NCBI GenBank assembly: GCA_011523425.1 | Contig: WTGU01000131.1 | Location: 1 to 64,000, forward strand | Length of the DNA stretch: 64,000 nt | Direction: 5' to 3' | From: Alphaproteobacteria bacterium | GTDB lineage: Bacteria > Pseudomonadota > Alphaproteobacteria > UBA828 | Shown here: positions 7,874 through 18,937 of the stretch, piece after piece | How positions within the stretch are numbered: the stretch's first letter is position 1 | Layout: every line of letters starts with the position of its first letter | Notes under the pieces: generated by a model | What the model was told of the DNA's origin: nothing | Databases searched by the model: none | The model's input: the letters and a program-made list of their open reading frames with translations, nothing else | Position numbers and translations under genes: made by a program

Positions 7874-9286
7874 TTATAGGTCGGGCGCGCGCTCGTGCCA
7901 GTCGGTGGCGGATTGGTAGGCGTGGCCGAGGCGGAAGAGCGTCGCCTCAGAGAACGGGCGGCCCATGAGCTGGAAGGCGCTGGGCAGGCCGCTCGCGGTG
8001 AAGCCGCAGGGCACGACCAGGGCCGGCACGCCCAGATAGTTGGCGGCGCGGGTGCACCAGCTCAGCCCGGCGACCATCTCCGCCATGCGCTCGCCGCCGC
8101 CGACGTTGGTCTCCTCCCGGGTCGGGATGGGGAAGGGGATGGCCGGCGTGTGCAGGGCGTCGGCGCCCGCGAGCGCGGTGTCCACGAACTCCCGCAGAAG
8201 GTCGGCGCGGGCGGCCAGCGCCTGGATGTACTTCACCGCCGGCACGTGCAGGCCCGGCTCGTAGCGGTTCCGTACCTGCTCCTGATAGTCGTCGGGCCGG
8301 CCGGCGATCCAGGCCTCGTGGATGGCCGCCGCCTCGCTGGAGAGGACGACGTTGGAGAGGTGGTTGATGCGCTCGATGTCGGGCACCGCCACCTCGACCA
8401 CCTTGGCACCGAGAGAGCGGAGCACGTCAAGGCTCCGCTCCATCGCCGCCCGCACTTCGTCGGTGGCGATGTCGTAGAAGTAGCCGGTCGGCACGCCGAC
8501 GGTGAGGCCCTCCACGCCCTCGGCCAGTGCCGCTTCGTAGTCGGGCACCGGGCGCCGGCTCGAGGTCGCGTCGAGCGGATCGTGGCCCGCGATCGTGCCG
8601 GTGAGCCGGGCCGCATCGTGCACGGTGCGGGCGAGCGGCCCCACCGTGTCGAGCGTGTGGGAGAGCGGCATGATCCCGCGGCGGCTGACCAGCCCCATGG
8701 TCGGCTTCAGCCCGACCACGCCGTTGCAGGCGGACGGCAGGCGCACCGAGCCGCCGGTATCGGAGCCGAGCGCGCCGAAGACCACGCGGCCCGCGACCGA
8801 GGCGCCGGAGCCGCTCGACGAGCCGCCGGAGATGTGCGCCCGGTTCCACGGGTTGCGGCAATCGCCCCAGTGCTCGTTGTGGCCGGTGGGGCCGGTGGCG
8901 AACTCCGCCATGTTGAGCCCACCGAGATAGATGGCGCCGGCGCCGTGGAGGCGGGAGAGCGCGGTGCTGTCGTGGTCCGGCACGAAGTCCCGGCGGATAC
9001 GCGAGCCGCAGGTGGTGACGTGGCCGGTGCGGTAGAACATGTCCTTGTGGGCGAGCGGGACGCCGTGGAGCGGCCCTGGTGCATCGCCCCTGGCGAGCGC
9101 CGCGTCGGCCGCCTTCGCGCTGTCTAACGCCGCTTCCGCCTGCAGGGAGATGAAGCAGTTGAGTTCCGGCTGCAGCCGCTCGGCGCGGGCCACCGTGGCC
9201 TCCATCACCTCCGTGGCGGAGAGCTCGCGCCGGGCGATGGCGTCCGCGAGCTCGACCAGGCTCAGGCGGTGAATGTCGCCGCTCAT
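7874..9286 (-). CDS. Amidase (AtzE/GatA-like, amidase signature family)
   Basis: 470 residues, an amidase-signature enzyme hydrolysing a C-N amide bond. The Ser-cisSer-Lys triad is visible: Lys in GVPLAHKD near residue 80, cis-Ser in GGSSSGSGASVA and the nucleophilic Ser in GSDTGGSVRLPSACNG. The ATG at 9286 lies one base after the stop of an AtzG-like gene, an arrangement known for AtzG-AtzE (1-carboxybiuret hydrolase in cyanuric acid degradation). Here the true substrate is not known; no other cyanurate gene is in the window. A generic aryl/acyl amidase is the alternative. Confidence 0.92.
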   Translation of the reverse strand: MSGDIHRLSLVELADAIARRELSATEVMEATVARAERLQPELNCFISLQAEAALDSAKAADAALARGDAPGPLHGVPLAHKDMFYRTGHVTTCGSRIRRDFVPDHDSTALSRLHGAGAIYLGGLNMAEFATGPTGHNEHWGDCRNPWNRAHISGGSSSGSGASVAGRVVFGALGSDTGGSVRLPSACNGVVGLKPTMGLVSRRGIMPLSHTLDTVGPLARTVHDAARLTGTIAGHDPLDATSSRRPVPDYEAALAEGVEGLTVGVPTGYFYDIATDEVRAAMERSLDVLRSLGAKVVEVAVPDIERINHLSNVVLSSEAAAIHEAWIAGRPDDYQEQVRNRYEPGLHVPAVKYIQALAARADLLREFVDTALAGADALHTPAIPFPIPTREETNVGGGERMAEMVAGLSWCTRAANYLGVPALVVPCGFTASGLPSAFQLMGRPFSEATLFRLGHAYQSATDWHERAPDL

Positions 9287-9287
9287 C

Positions 9288-9488
9288 TCAGCCCGGCGCG
9301 GTCTCGTCCATGGCCGCGAGGACCTGCGCGGGCTCGGCCTCGAAGGGGAGCCCGGCTGCCGCCTCGTCGGCCGCCCGCACCAGCAGCCCCGCCGCCTCGG
9401 CAAGCGCCGCCGCGCGGTCTGCGCCCGGCGGGGTACGGCCCGCCGCCGTCGCCTGTGCGACGATGAGATCGGGGGTGATCCGGGCCAT
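9288..9488 (-). CDS. AtzG-like small protein (DUF4089)
   Basis: 66 residues beginning MARITPDLIVAQATAAGR and ending PAQVLAAMDETAPG; predicted helical, resembling the GatC-like AtzG subunit that wraps AtzE. The ATG at 9488 is preferred over the upstream in-frame ATG at 9623, whose extra 45 residues look non-coding. The stop is separated from the amidase start by one base, indicating translational coupling and a 1:1 complex. Confidence 0.75.
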   Translation of the reverse strand: MARITPDLIVAQATAAGRTPPGADRAAALAEAAGLLVRAADEAAAGLPFEAEPAQVLAAMDETAPG

Positions 9489-9628
9489 GCGCGGGCCTCT
9501 CCGGTGACCTGACGGCGGCGGCCGGCCCTGTATACAGCACTCGGGCGCGGGTGCAATATGGGCGGCAGGCGGCGACGGGCAGTCGCGAGCCAGCGCCGGG
9601 GAACATCCACGGCAGGGAGGCAAGGACC

Positions 9629-10036
9629 ATGGCAGACGACGGAGCCAAGGGCGTCGTTCAGCAGTTCCTGACGGCGATCAAGGGCGGCGATGGCCAGACG
9701 ATGATGAGCCTGCTGGCGGAGGACGCTGTCGTGGTCCTGCCCGGCTCGTTCAAGGTCGCCTGGGCCGGGCGCTGGCAGGGGCGGGAGCCGATCAAGCAGT
9801 GCTTCAGCGCCATCGGTGCGCTGCTCGACATCCGCGATCACACGGTGACGCTGATGTTCGGCGAGGGCGAGCACGTCATGGTGCTCATCGACGAGACCTC
9901 GGCCGCCAAGAACACCGGCCGGCTGCTGCATCAGGAGACCGCCTGGTACTTCCGCATCGTCGGCGGCGCCATCGTCCACTGGCAGGCGTACGAGGACACC
10001 GAGCAGATCGCCTGGGTCTGGGATGACGCCGGCTGA
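9629..10036 (+). CDS. SnoaL/NTF2-like protein
   Basis: 135 residues with the cone-shaped NTF2-like fold pattern: helix VQQFLTAIKGGDGQTMMSLLAEDAVVVLPG, then GREPIKQCFSAIGALLD and C-terminal strands ending HWQAYEDTEQIAWVWDD. Such proteins are small isomerases, hydrolases or ligand carriers. The ATG at 9629 has GGGAGG and AAGG upstream; the in-frame ATG at 9551 lacks a ribosome site. Probably cotranscribed with the cupin gene 42 bases downstream. Confidence 0.8.
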   Translation: MADDGAKGVVQQFLTAIKGGDGQTMMSLLAEDAVVVLPGSFKVAWAGRWQGREPIKQCFSAIGALLDIRDHTVTLMFGEGEHVMVLIDETSAAKNTGRLLHQETAWYFRIVGGAIVHWQAYEDTEQIAWVWDDAG

Positions 10037-10078
10037 GCGGCCGGCGCGGCTCTGCCGCCGCGGGAGAGGAAGGAGCGC

Positions 10079-10438
10079 ATGAGCGACACGCCGACGGAGG
10101 CGCCCGGCCACGTCACGCTGGCCCGCGCCGTCGCCGCGCTGGCGGAGGGGCCGCCGGGCGGCAGGCCCTGGGCCGAGCTGATGACCCGCGGGACGCTCCG
10201 TGTCGGCCTCTACGCGCCGCGCGGGGAGGACACGCAGCAGCCCCACGACCAGGACGAGGTCTACGTGGTGATGAGCGGCCGCGGGACCTTCCGCAACGGC
10301 CCGGCGCGCCATCCCTTCCAACCCGGCGACGTGCTGTTCGTCCCCGCCGGGGCCGAGCACCGCTTCGAGGACTTCAGCGACGACCTCTACGTCTGGGTGG
10401 TGTTCTACGGCCCGCCCGGCGGCGAGACGGTCGCCTGA
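10079..10438 (+). CDS. Cupin-domain protein
   Basis: 119 residues, a single cupin barrel. Motif 1 is PHDQDEVYVVMSGRGTF with metal ligands His, Glu and the preceding Gln/His region; motif 2 is PGDVLFVPAGAEHRFEDF with the final His. Small mononuclear-metal cupins act as isomerases, dioxygenases or sensors. GAGAGGAAGGAG precedes the ATG. It lies only 49 bases upstream of ntrY on the same strand, where ntrBC is often found in relatives. Confidence 0.85.
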   Translation: MSDTPTEAPGHVTLARAVAALAEGPPGGRPWAELMTRGTLRVGLYAPRGEDTQQPHDQDEVYVVMSGRGTFRNGPARHPFQPGDVLFVPAGAEHRFEDFSDDLYVWVVFYGPPGGETVA

Positions 10439-10487
10439 CGCCGCTCGGGGTGCCGAAGCGCGACGCGGCGGCTGACGGTGACTGACG

Positions 10488-12754
<2,267 letters not shown>

Positions 12755-12755
<1 letters not shown>

Positions 12756-14188
12756 TGCTCCGCGACATCCTGATCGTCGACGACGAGGCCTATATCCGCA
12801 AGTCGGTGGCCGGCATCCTCGAGGACGGCGGCTACGCGCCGCGCGACGCGGCCGACGGCGCGGCCGCGCTGGCTGCGATCGATTCCGGGCCGCCGCCGGC
12901 GCTCCTCATCCTCGATGTCTGGCTGGAGGGGAGCGAGCTCGACGGCATGGACGTGCTGGAGGCGGTGACCCACAGCCACCCCGAGGTGCCGATCATCATG
13001 ATCAGCGGGCACGGCACCATCGACACCGCGGTCACGGCCATCAAGAAGGGGGCCTACGAGTTCATCGAGAAGCCGCTCGACAGCGACCGGCTGCTGCTCA
13101 CGGTCGCGCGCGCGCTGGAGGCGGCCGAGCTCAGGCGCGAGGTCGCCGAGCTGAAGCAGCGCACCAACACGATGACGGAGCTTATCGGCTCGTCGGCGGC
13201 GATCAGGCAGACCCGCATGGCGGCCGAGCGCGCGGCCCCGACCGACAGGCGCATCTTCATCTCCGGCCCCGCCGGCTCGGGAAAGGAGCTGGTCGCGCGC
13301 CTCGTCCACCGCCTCTCGCGCCGTTCCGCCGGCCCCTTCGTGGTGGCCAACGCCGCGATGATGCGGCCCGACCACGTCGAGATGGAGCTGTTCGGCAGCG
13401 AGGGGGAGGGGCGCGGCGCCGCGCGCTCGCGCAAGATCGGGACTTTCGAGCGCGCCCACGGCGGCACCCTCTTCTTCGACGAGATCGCCGACATGCCGCT
13501 CGAGACCCAGGGGAAGATCGCCCGCGCCCTGCAGGCGCACACCTTCGAGCGCGAGGGCGGCTCGCAGCAGATCGAGGTCGACATCCGCGTCATGGCGGCG
13601 ACCACGCGCGATATGGAGACGGAGATCGCCCAGGGCCGCTTCCGCAGCGACCTCTACTACCGGCTGCTGGTCAGCCCCATCGAGGTGCCCGCGCTGCGCG
13701 ACCGGCGCGAGGACATCCCCGCGCTCGCGCGCTTCTTCATCGACCAGGTGGCGGGAAGCGCCGGCTCCCCCCCGCGCGAGATCGGCGACGACGCGATGGC
13801 GATGCTGCAGTCGTTCGACTGGCCGGGCAACGTGCGCCAGCTCCGCAACTTCGTCGAATGGCTGCTCATCATGGCGCAGGCCGCGCCCGGCCAGTCGATC
13901 GGCGCCGACATGATCCCGGCGGCGCTGGGGCCGGCGACCGGCCACGCGGATTCGCTGCCCGGCCAGGCCGACATGATGATGCTGCCGCTGCGTGACGCCC
14001 GCCGCCAGTTCGAGCGGGACTACCTCAACGCCCAGGTCGCGCGCTTCGGCGGCAACATCTCGCGCACCGCCCAGTTCGTCGGCATGGAGCGCTCGGCGCT
14101 CCACCGCAAGCTCCGCTCGCTCGGGGTGCTCGACCGCGAGCCGGGCGCGGGCGAGAGCCGCGGCAACGGCCGGCCGGACGGCCCATGA
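12755..14188 (+). CDS. ntrX: NtrX response regulator (sigma-54 activator family lacking GAFTGA)
   Basis: 477 residues: receiver domain with phospho-acceptor Asp54 (LLILDVW), AAA+ domain with Walker A GPAGSGKE near residue 170 and Walker B GGTLFFDEIADM, and a C-terminal Fis-type helix-turn-helix (NISRTAQFVGMERSALHRKL). The GAFTGA loop that contacts sigma-54 is replaced after ELFGS by EGEGRGAARSRK, so it may act on sigma-70 promoters, as has been proposed for other alphaproteobacterial NtrX. It overlaps ntrY by one base and trkA by four (ATGA). Confidence 0.95.
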
Positions 14189-15561
14189 AGATCATCGTCT
14201 GCGGCGCCGGCCAGGTCGGCTCGAGCATCGCCCGCCAGCTCGCGAACGAGGCCAACGACGTGACCGTGATCGACAGTGACCGCACGGTCGTGCAGCGGCT
14301 CTCGGACTCGGTGGACGCGCGGGCGATCGTCGGCAACGCCTCGCTCCCCGACGTGCTCGAGGCCGCGGGCGCCAAGACGGCCGACATGATCGTCGCCGTC
14401 ACCCACTCCGACGAGGTCAACATGGTGGCCTGCCAGGTCGCCCATTCGCTCTTCGACGTGCCGGAGAAGATCGCGCGCGTGCGCCACCAGAGCTATCTCA
14501 ACCCCGCCTGGGCGGACCTCTACAGCGCCGACAACATGCCGATCGACCTCATCATCTCGCCCGAGATCGAGGTCGCCCGCGCCATCGAGCGACGGCTGCA
14601 GGTGCCGGGCGCCCTCGACATGCTGCCCTTCGGCGGCGGCCGCGTGCGGGTGATCGCGGTGCGCTGCGAGGAAGGCTGCCCCATCATCAACACGCCGCTG
14701 CGCCAGCTCACCGAGCTCTTTCCCGACCTCAACATCACGGTGCTCGCCATCAGCCGGGATTCGCGCCTCATGGTGCCGCGCGGCGACGACCAGATGCTGA
14801 TCGGCGACGAGGTGTACTTCGCCGTCGATTCGGAGCACGTCTCGCGCGGCATGGCCGTCTTCGGGCACGAGGAGCCGGAGGCGCGCCGGGTGGTGATCAT
14901 CGGCGGCGGCAACATCGGCTACTTCCTCACGCGGGAGCTGGAGATCGGCCATCCGGGCCTCGATCTCAAGATCGTCGAGCTGCGCGACGAGCGAGCGCGC
15001 TTCCTGGCGGAGCAGCTCGGCCACACCACCGTCATCCGCGGCGACGCGCTGGATGCGGAGATCTTCATCGAGATCAACATCGGGCTCGCCGAGGCGGTGA
15101 TCGCCGTCTCCAACGACGACGAGGTGAACATCCTGGCGGCGCTGCTGGCCAAGCGCGCGGGCTGCCGGACGGCGATCTCGCTGGTCAACAATTCGAGCTA
15201 CGGGCCGCTGATGGGCAGCCTCGGCGTCGACGTGGCGGTGAGTCCGCGCGAATCGACGGTCTCCACCATCCTGCAGCGCATCCGGCGCGGCCGCATCCTG
15301 GCGGTCCACTCGATCCGGGACGGTGCCGCCGAGATCATCGAGGCCGAGGCGCTGGGGACCTCTCCCATGGTCGGTCATGCGCTGGGCGAGGCCAAGCTGC
15401 CCGCCGGCATGATCGTCGGCGCGATCCTGCGCAACGACGAGGTCATCATTCCGCGCCCGAGCACGGTGATCCAGGAGCATGACCGGGTCGTGATCCTGGC
15501 GGCTGCGCGCGCGGTGAAGAAGATCGAGCAGCTCTTCGCCGTGAGCCTGGAGTTCATCTGA
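14185..15561 (+). CDS. trkA: TrkA, peripheral NAD-binding subunit of Trk potassium uptake
   Basis: 458 residues in two tandem TrkA-N/TrkA-C halves. The first Rossmann motif is IIVCGAGQVGSSIARQLA, with DSD at the strand-2 end; the second, VVIIGGGNIGYFLTREL, starts near residue 235. It is the cytoplasmic regulator of the TrkH/TrkG channel, which is not in this window. The start overlaps the ntrX stop (ATGA); dat follows after 12 bases. Confidence 0.96.
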   Translation: MKIIVCGAGQVGSSIARQLANEANDVTVIDSDRTVVQRLSDSVDARAIVGNASLPDVLEAAGAKTADMIVAVTHSDEVNMVACQVAHSLFDVPEKIARVRHQSYLNPAWADLYSADNMPIDLIISPEIEVARAIERRLQVPGALDMLPFGGGRVRVIAVRCEEGCPIINTPLRQLTELFPDLNITVLAISRDSRLMVPRGDDQMLIGDEVYFAVDSEHVSRGMAVFGHEEPEARRVVIIGGGNIGYFLTRELEIGHPGLDLKIVELRDERARFLAEQLGHTTVIRGDALDAEIFIEINIGLAEAVIAVSNDDEVNILAALLAKRAGCRTAISLVNNSSYGPLMGSLGVDVAVSPRESTVSTILQRIRRGRILAVHSIRDGAAEIIEAEALGTSPMVGHALGEAKLPAGMIVGAILRNDEVIIPRPSTVIQEHDRVVILAAARAVKKIEQLFAVSLEFI

Positions 15562-15573
15562 CCGGAGGCCGGC

Positions 15574-16437
15574 ATGTCCCGCATCGCCTACGTGAACGGC
15601 CGCTACCTGCGGCACGACGACGCCCAGGTCCACGTCGAGGACCGGGGATACCAGTTCTCCGACGGCGTCTACGAGGTGGCCGCCGTCTGCCGCGGCCGCG
15701 TCATCGACGAGGAGCCGCACCTGGACCGGCTGGAGTGCTCGCTCGCCGAGCTCAGGATGGACCTGCCGCTGCCGCGCAGCGCGCTCAGGCTCGTGACCCG
15801 CGAGGTGCTGCGCCGCAACCGGGTGCGGGACGGCATGGTCTATCTCCAGGTCACGCGCGGCGCGGCGGCGCGGGACCATCCCTTCCCGGAGGAGGCCATT
15901 GGTGCGGTCGTGCTCACCGCGCGCCCGGTCCGCTGGCCCGAGGCGGCGGCGGACGACGGCGGCGTCGCGGTGGTCTCGATGCCGGACGGGCGCTGGGGGC
16001 GCTGCGACGTCAAGTCCGTCTCCCTGCTTCCCAACGTGCTCGCCAAGCAGGCCGCACGCGAGCAGGGCGCCTACGAGGCCTGGTTCGTCGACGCCGAGGG
16101 TCGTGTCACCGAGGGCTCGTCCACCAACGCCTGGATCGTGGACGACGCCGGGCGCGTGGTGACCCGCGATCTCGAATCGAACATCCTCGGCGGCATCACC
16201 CGCCAGAGGGTGATCGGGCTGGCCCGCGAGGCCGGGCTGGAGGTGGCGGAGCGTGCGTTCACGCTGGCGGAGGCGCAGGCCGCGCCCGAGGCCTTCCTCA
16301 CCAGCACGACCTCCTTCGTGCGCGGCATCGTCAGCATCGACGGCCACACGGTCGGCAGCGGCGCGCCGGGACCGGCGACGGTGAGGCTGCGCGAACTCTA
16401 CCTGGACTACTGCCGCAACGGGCGCGCCAACCGTTGA
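15574..16437 (+). CDS. dat: D-amino-acid aminotransferase (class IV, PLP)
   Basis: 287 residues. Fold type IV: YVNGRYLRHDDAQVHVEDRGYQFSDGVYEV at the N-terminus, the PLP lysine in RCDVKSVSLLPNV near residue 147 and the SSTNAWIVD segment. It interconverts D-alanine and D-glutamate with their keto acids, feeding cell-wall precursors; a branched-chain aminotransferase of the same fold is the alternative. It sits between trkA and hfq in an overlapping operon. Its stop TGA overlaps the TTG start of the HAD gene. Confidence 0.92.
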   Translation: MSRIAYVNGRYLRHDDAQVHVEDRGYQFSDGVYEVAAVCRGRVIDEEPHLDRLECSLAELRMDLPLPRSALRLVTREVLRRNRVRDGMVYLQVTRGAAARDHPFPEEAIGAVVLTARPVRWPEAAADDGGVAVVSMPDGRWGRCDVKSVSLLPNVLAKQAAREQGAYEAWFVDAEGRVTEGSSTNAWIVDDAGRVVTRDLESNILGGITRQRVIGLAREAGLEVAERAFTLAEAQAAPEAFLTSTTSFVRGIVSIDGHTVGSGAPGPATVRLRELYLDYCRNGRANR

Positions 16438-17090
16438 CGCCGCCGCGCGCCGTCCTCTTCGATTGGGACAACACCCTCGTCGCAAGCTGGGAGATCATCC
16501 ACGAGAGCCTGCGGCGGACCTTCGAGGACCTCGGGCGCGAGCCGTGGAGCTTCGCCCAGACGAAGGCGTGGGTGCGTCGCTCGATGCGGGATTCGTTTCC
16601 CGATCTCTTCGGGGCGGACGCGGAGCGCGCCGAGCGGGCGTTCTACCGGCACTACCGGGCGCATCACCTCGACCTGCTGAGCCCGCTCGCCGGCGCGGCG
16701 GTCACGCTGGAGGCGCTCCGGCGCAACCGCATCCATCTCGGGGTGGTGAGCAGCAAGCTGGGCGACCTGGTGCGCGAGGAGGCCGAGCATCTGGGCTGGA
16801 GCGGCTATTTCGGCCGCATCGTCGGCGCCGAAGACGCGGCACGCGACAAGCCGGCGCCGGAGGCCGTGGCGCTCGCTCTCGAGGGCACGGGCGCCTGCCC
16901 CGGCGCGGACGTGTGGTATGTCGGGGACACCGGCATCGACGTGACCTGCGCCCGCAATTCGGCCTGCGTCGCGGTCATCGTCGGCAGCGACCCGCCGCGC
17001 GACGGCGACCTTGCGTGTACGCCGGATCACCAGGTCGCGGACCACGCGGCGCTGCAGTGTTTGTTGCGGCGCCACAGGATCGCCGTATAG
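16434..17090 (+). CDS. HAD-superfamily phosphatase, phosphoglycolate-phosphatase-like
   Basis: 218 residues from a TTG start that overlaps the dat stop (TTGA). Motif I is VLFDWDNTL with nucleophile Asp10 and Asp12, motif II SSK near residue 105, motif III Lys in DKPAPEAV and motif [12 protein letters not shown]. The helical cap lies in ~20-85. It dephosphorylates a small phosphate ester such as 2-phosphoglycolate; substrate not determinable. No ATG is available near the conserved start, supporting TTG and translational coupling. Hfq follows after 82 bases. Confidence 0.88.
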   Translation: MTPPRAVLFDWDNTLVASWEIIHESLRRTFEDLGREPWSFAQTKAWVRRSMRDSFPDLFGADAERAERAFYRHYRAHHLDLLSPLAGAAVTLEALRRNRIHLGVVSSKLGDLVREEAEHLGWSGYFGRIVGAEDAARDKPAPEAVALALEGTGACPGADVWYVGDTGIDVTCARNSACVAVIVGSDPPRDGDLACTPDHQVADHAALQCLLRRHRIAV

Positions 17091-17091
17091 T
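17064..17091 (+). promoter_or_regulatory. Possible hfq promoter
   Basis: Near the 3' end of the HAD gene, TTGCGG (17064-17069) is followed by 16 bases and TATAGT (17086-17091), about 80 bases before hfq. The -10 box is good, the -35 is weak. A dedicated hfq promoter at this place is plausible but unproven. Confidence 0.35.
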
Positions 17092-17172
17092 CAAGCTGGG
17101 CGTGCCGTCAAGTGCGGTGGTGCCCGGCGCCCGACTCCGGACCGACGGGGCGGGAAAGGGGTAGAGGAACAC

Positions 17173-17433
17173 ATGACTGGCACTCGATCCCACAACCTCC
17201 AGGACGTCTTCCTCAATCACGTGCGCAAAGGAAAGCTGCCGGTCACGATCTTTCTCGTGAACGGAGTCAAGCTCCAGGGGATCATTACCTGGTTCGACAA
17301 CTTCTGCGTGCTGCTCAGGCGCGACGACCACTCGCAGCTCGTCTACAAGCACGCAATCTCCACGGTGATGCCGGTTCAACCGATCCAGTTGTTCGATCCA
17401 GGCACGGAGCCGTCGGAGGAGGACGACACCTAG
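17173..17433 (+). CDS. hfq: RNA chaperone Hfq
   Basis: 86 residues. Sm1 region [27 protein letters not shown], then [10 protein letters not shown], and Sm2 [10 protein letters not shown]; short acidic tail [11 protein letters not shown]. The hexamer pairs small RNAs with mRNAs. The ATG at 17173 follows GTAGAGGAAC; the open frame extends upstream but without conservation. The stop TAG abuts the GTG start of hflX. Confidence 0.97.
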   Translation: MTGTRSHNLQDVFLNHVRKGKLPVTIFLVNGVKLQGIITWFDNFCVLLRRDDHSQLVYKHAISTVMPVQPIQLFDPGTEPSEEDDT

Positions 17434-18792
17434 GTGGCGGACTCGCGCGCGCGTCGCAACGGCGAGCCGCTGCCGCGCGCCTGGGTCCTACATCCGGCGC
17501 TGACCCGTGCGCCGGCCAGCGCGCGAGCGAGCGAGCCCGCGCGCGAGCCCGAGGGGCGCCTGACTGAGGCGGTGAGCCTCGCCCGCGCCATCGACCTCGA
17601 GATCGTGGCGGCCGACGTCGTGCCCGTGCAGAGGCCGCGGCCGGCGACGCTCTTCGGGCCGGGCCGGGTGGAGGCGGTGGCGGATGCGGTTGCCGCCGAC
17701 GGCATCGGGCTGGTGGTCGTGGACGGGCCGCTCAGCCCGGTGCAGCAGCGCAACCTTGAGCGGGCGTGGCGCTGCAAGGTGATTGACCGCACCGCGCTCA
17801 TCCTGGAGATCTTCGCGGCCCGCGCCCGCACCCGCGAGGGCCGGCTCCAGGTAGAGCTCGCCGCTCTCCGCTACCAGCGCAGCCGGCTGGTGCGCTCGTG
17901 GACCCACCTCGAGCGCCAGCGCGGCGGGCTCGGCTTCGTGGGCGGGCCGGGCGAGACCCAGATCGAGGCCGACCGGCGCCAGATCCGCACCCGCATCGGC
18001 CGCCTCGAGCGCGCGCTCGACGGCGTCAGGCGGACCCGCGGCCTGCACCGGGCGGCGCGGCGCCGGGTTCCCTATCCCGTGGTCGCGCTGGTGGGCTACA
18101 CCAACGCCGGCAAGTCCACGCTCTTCAACCGCCTCACGGGCGCGGCCACCGACGCGCGCGACCAGCTCTTCGCCACCCTCGATCCGACCATGCGCGGGCT
18201 CGTCCTGCCGTCGGGCCTGCGCGTGATCCTGTCGGACACGGTGGGCTTCGTCTCCGACCTGCCGCACGACCTCGTGGCGGCCTTCCGGGCGACACTGGAG
18301 GAGGTCGTGGCCGCCGACCTCATCGTGCACGTGCGCGACTGCGCCCATGCCGACAGCGCCGAGCAGCGCGCGGACGTGCTGAAGGTGCTCGCAGAGCTCG
18401 GCATCGAGGACCGCCTGCGGAGCGGGGTCGTCGAGGTCCTCAACAAGCTCGACCTGCTGGAGCCGAGGCAGCGGGCCGCACTCCTCGCGCACGGCGGCGA
18501 CGGGGAGAACGGCGGCGCGGGCGACGGGAACGGCGCCTGGGTCGCGGCGTCCGCGCTCACCGGCGCCGGGATGGAGGGCGTCATCGGCATGATCGACGCA
18601 CGGCTGGCTGCGGCGCGGCGGATCGTCGAGGTGCGGGTGCCCTACGCCGACGGCGCCACGCTCGCCTGGCTCTACCGCCACGGCGAGGTGCTGGACCGCG
18701 CCGACGACGGCGACGAGGCGTGCATCCGGGTCGGCCTCACGCCCGCCGACGCCGGCCGCCTGGAGCAGCGCCCCGGCATCTCGCTCGCCTGA
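17434..18792 (+). CDS. hflX: Ribosome-associated GTPase HflX
   Basis: 452 residues, GTG start directly after the hfq stop (TAGGTG). N-terminal HflX domain (GPGRVEAVADAVAADG), coiled-coil linker with GGPGETQIEADRR, G domain with GYTNAGKST (P-loop, ~225), DTVGFVSDLP (G3), NKLDLL (G4) and SALT (G5), then a C-terminal domain. It splits stalled ribosomes under stress. Classic hfq-hflX pairing; end of the ntrYX-trkA operon block, facing glnS across a repeat element. Confidence 0.95.
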   Translation: MADSRARRNGEPLPRAWVLHPALTRAPASARASEPAREPEGRLTEAVSLARAIDLEIVAADVVPVQRPRPATLFGPGRVEAVADAVAADGIGLVVVDGPLSPVQQRNLERAWRCKVIDRTALILEIFAARARTREGRLQVELAALRYQRSRLVRSWTHLERQRGGLGFVGGPGETQIEADRRQIRTRIGRLERALDGVRRTRGLHRAARRRVPYPVVALVGYTNAGKSTLFNRLTGAATDARDQLFATLDPTMRGLVLPSGLRVILSDTVGFVSDLPHDLVAAFRATLEEVVAADLIVHVRDCAHADSAEQRADVLKVLAELGIEDRLRSGVVEVLNKLDLLEPRQRAALLAHGGDGENGGAGDGNGAWVAASALTGAGMEGVIGMIDARLAAARRIVEVRVPYADGATLAWLYRHGEVLDRADDGDEACIRVGLTPADAGRLEQRPGISLA

Positions 18793-18840
18793 GCCCGCCG
18801 CCACCCCGCCTGGCCGGACCCGGCGCGACGAGACGCAAAC

Positions 18841-18893
18841 ACGTGGATGGGCCGGGACACCCCCGGACTCGTTCCGGGGCCCGGCCTCGACGT
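18841..18893. repeat. Convergent-junction palindromic element, copy 2 (family A, degenerate)
   Basis: Contains CGTGGATGGGCCGGGAC followed by CCCCGGACTCGTTCCGGGG and CGACGTG. It matches pieces of the element at 3859-3950 in shortened form. It lies between the converging hflX and glnS genes; the intrinsic CCCCGGA-CTCGT-TCCGGGG stem (7 bp) could terminate transcription on both strands. Confidence 0.6.
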
Positions 18894-18937
18894 GAAGGGG
18901 AACCGCGTGTGAGCGGGGGAACCTCGGAAACGGGGAG

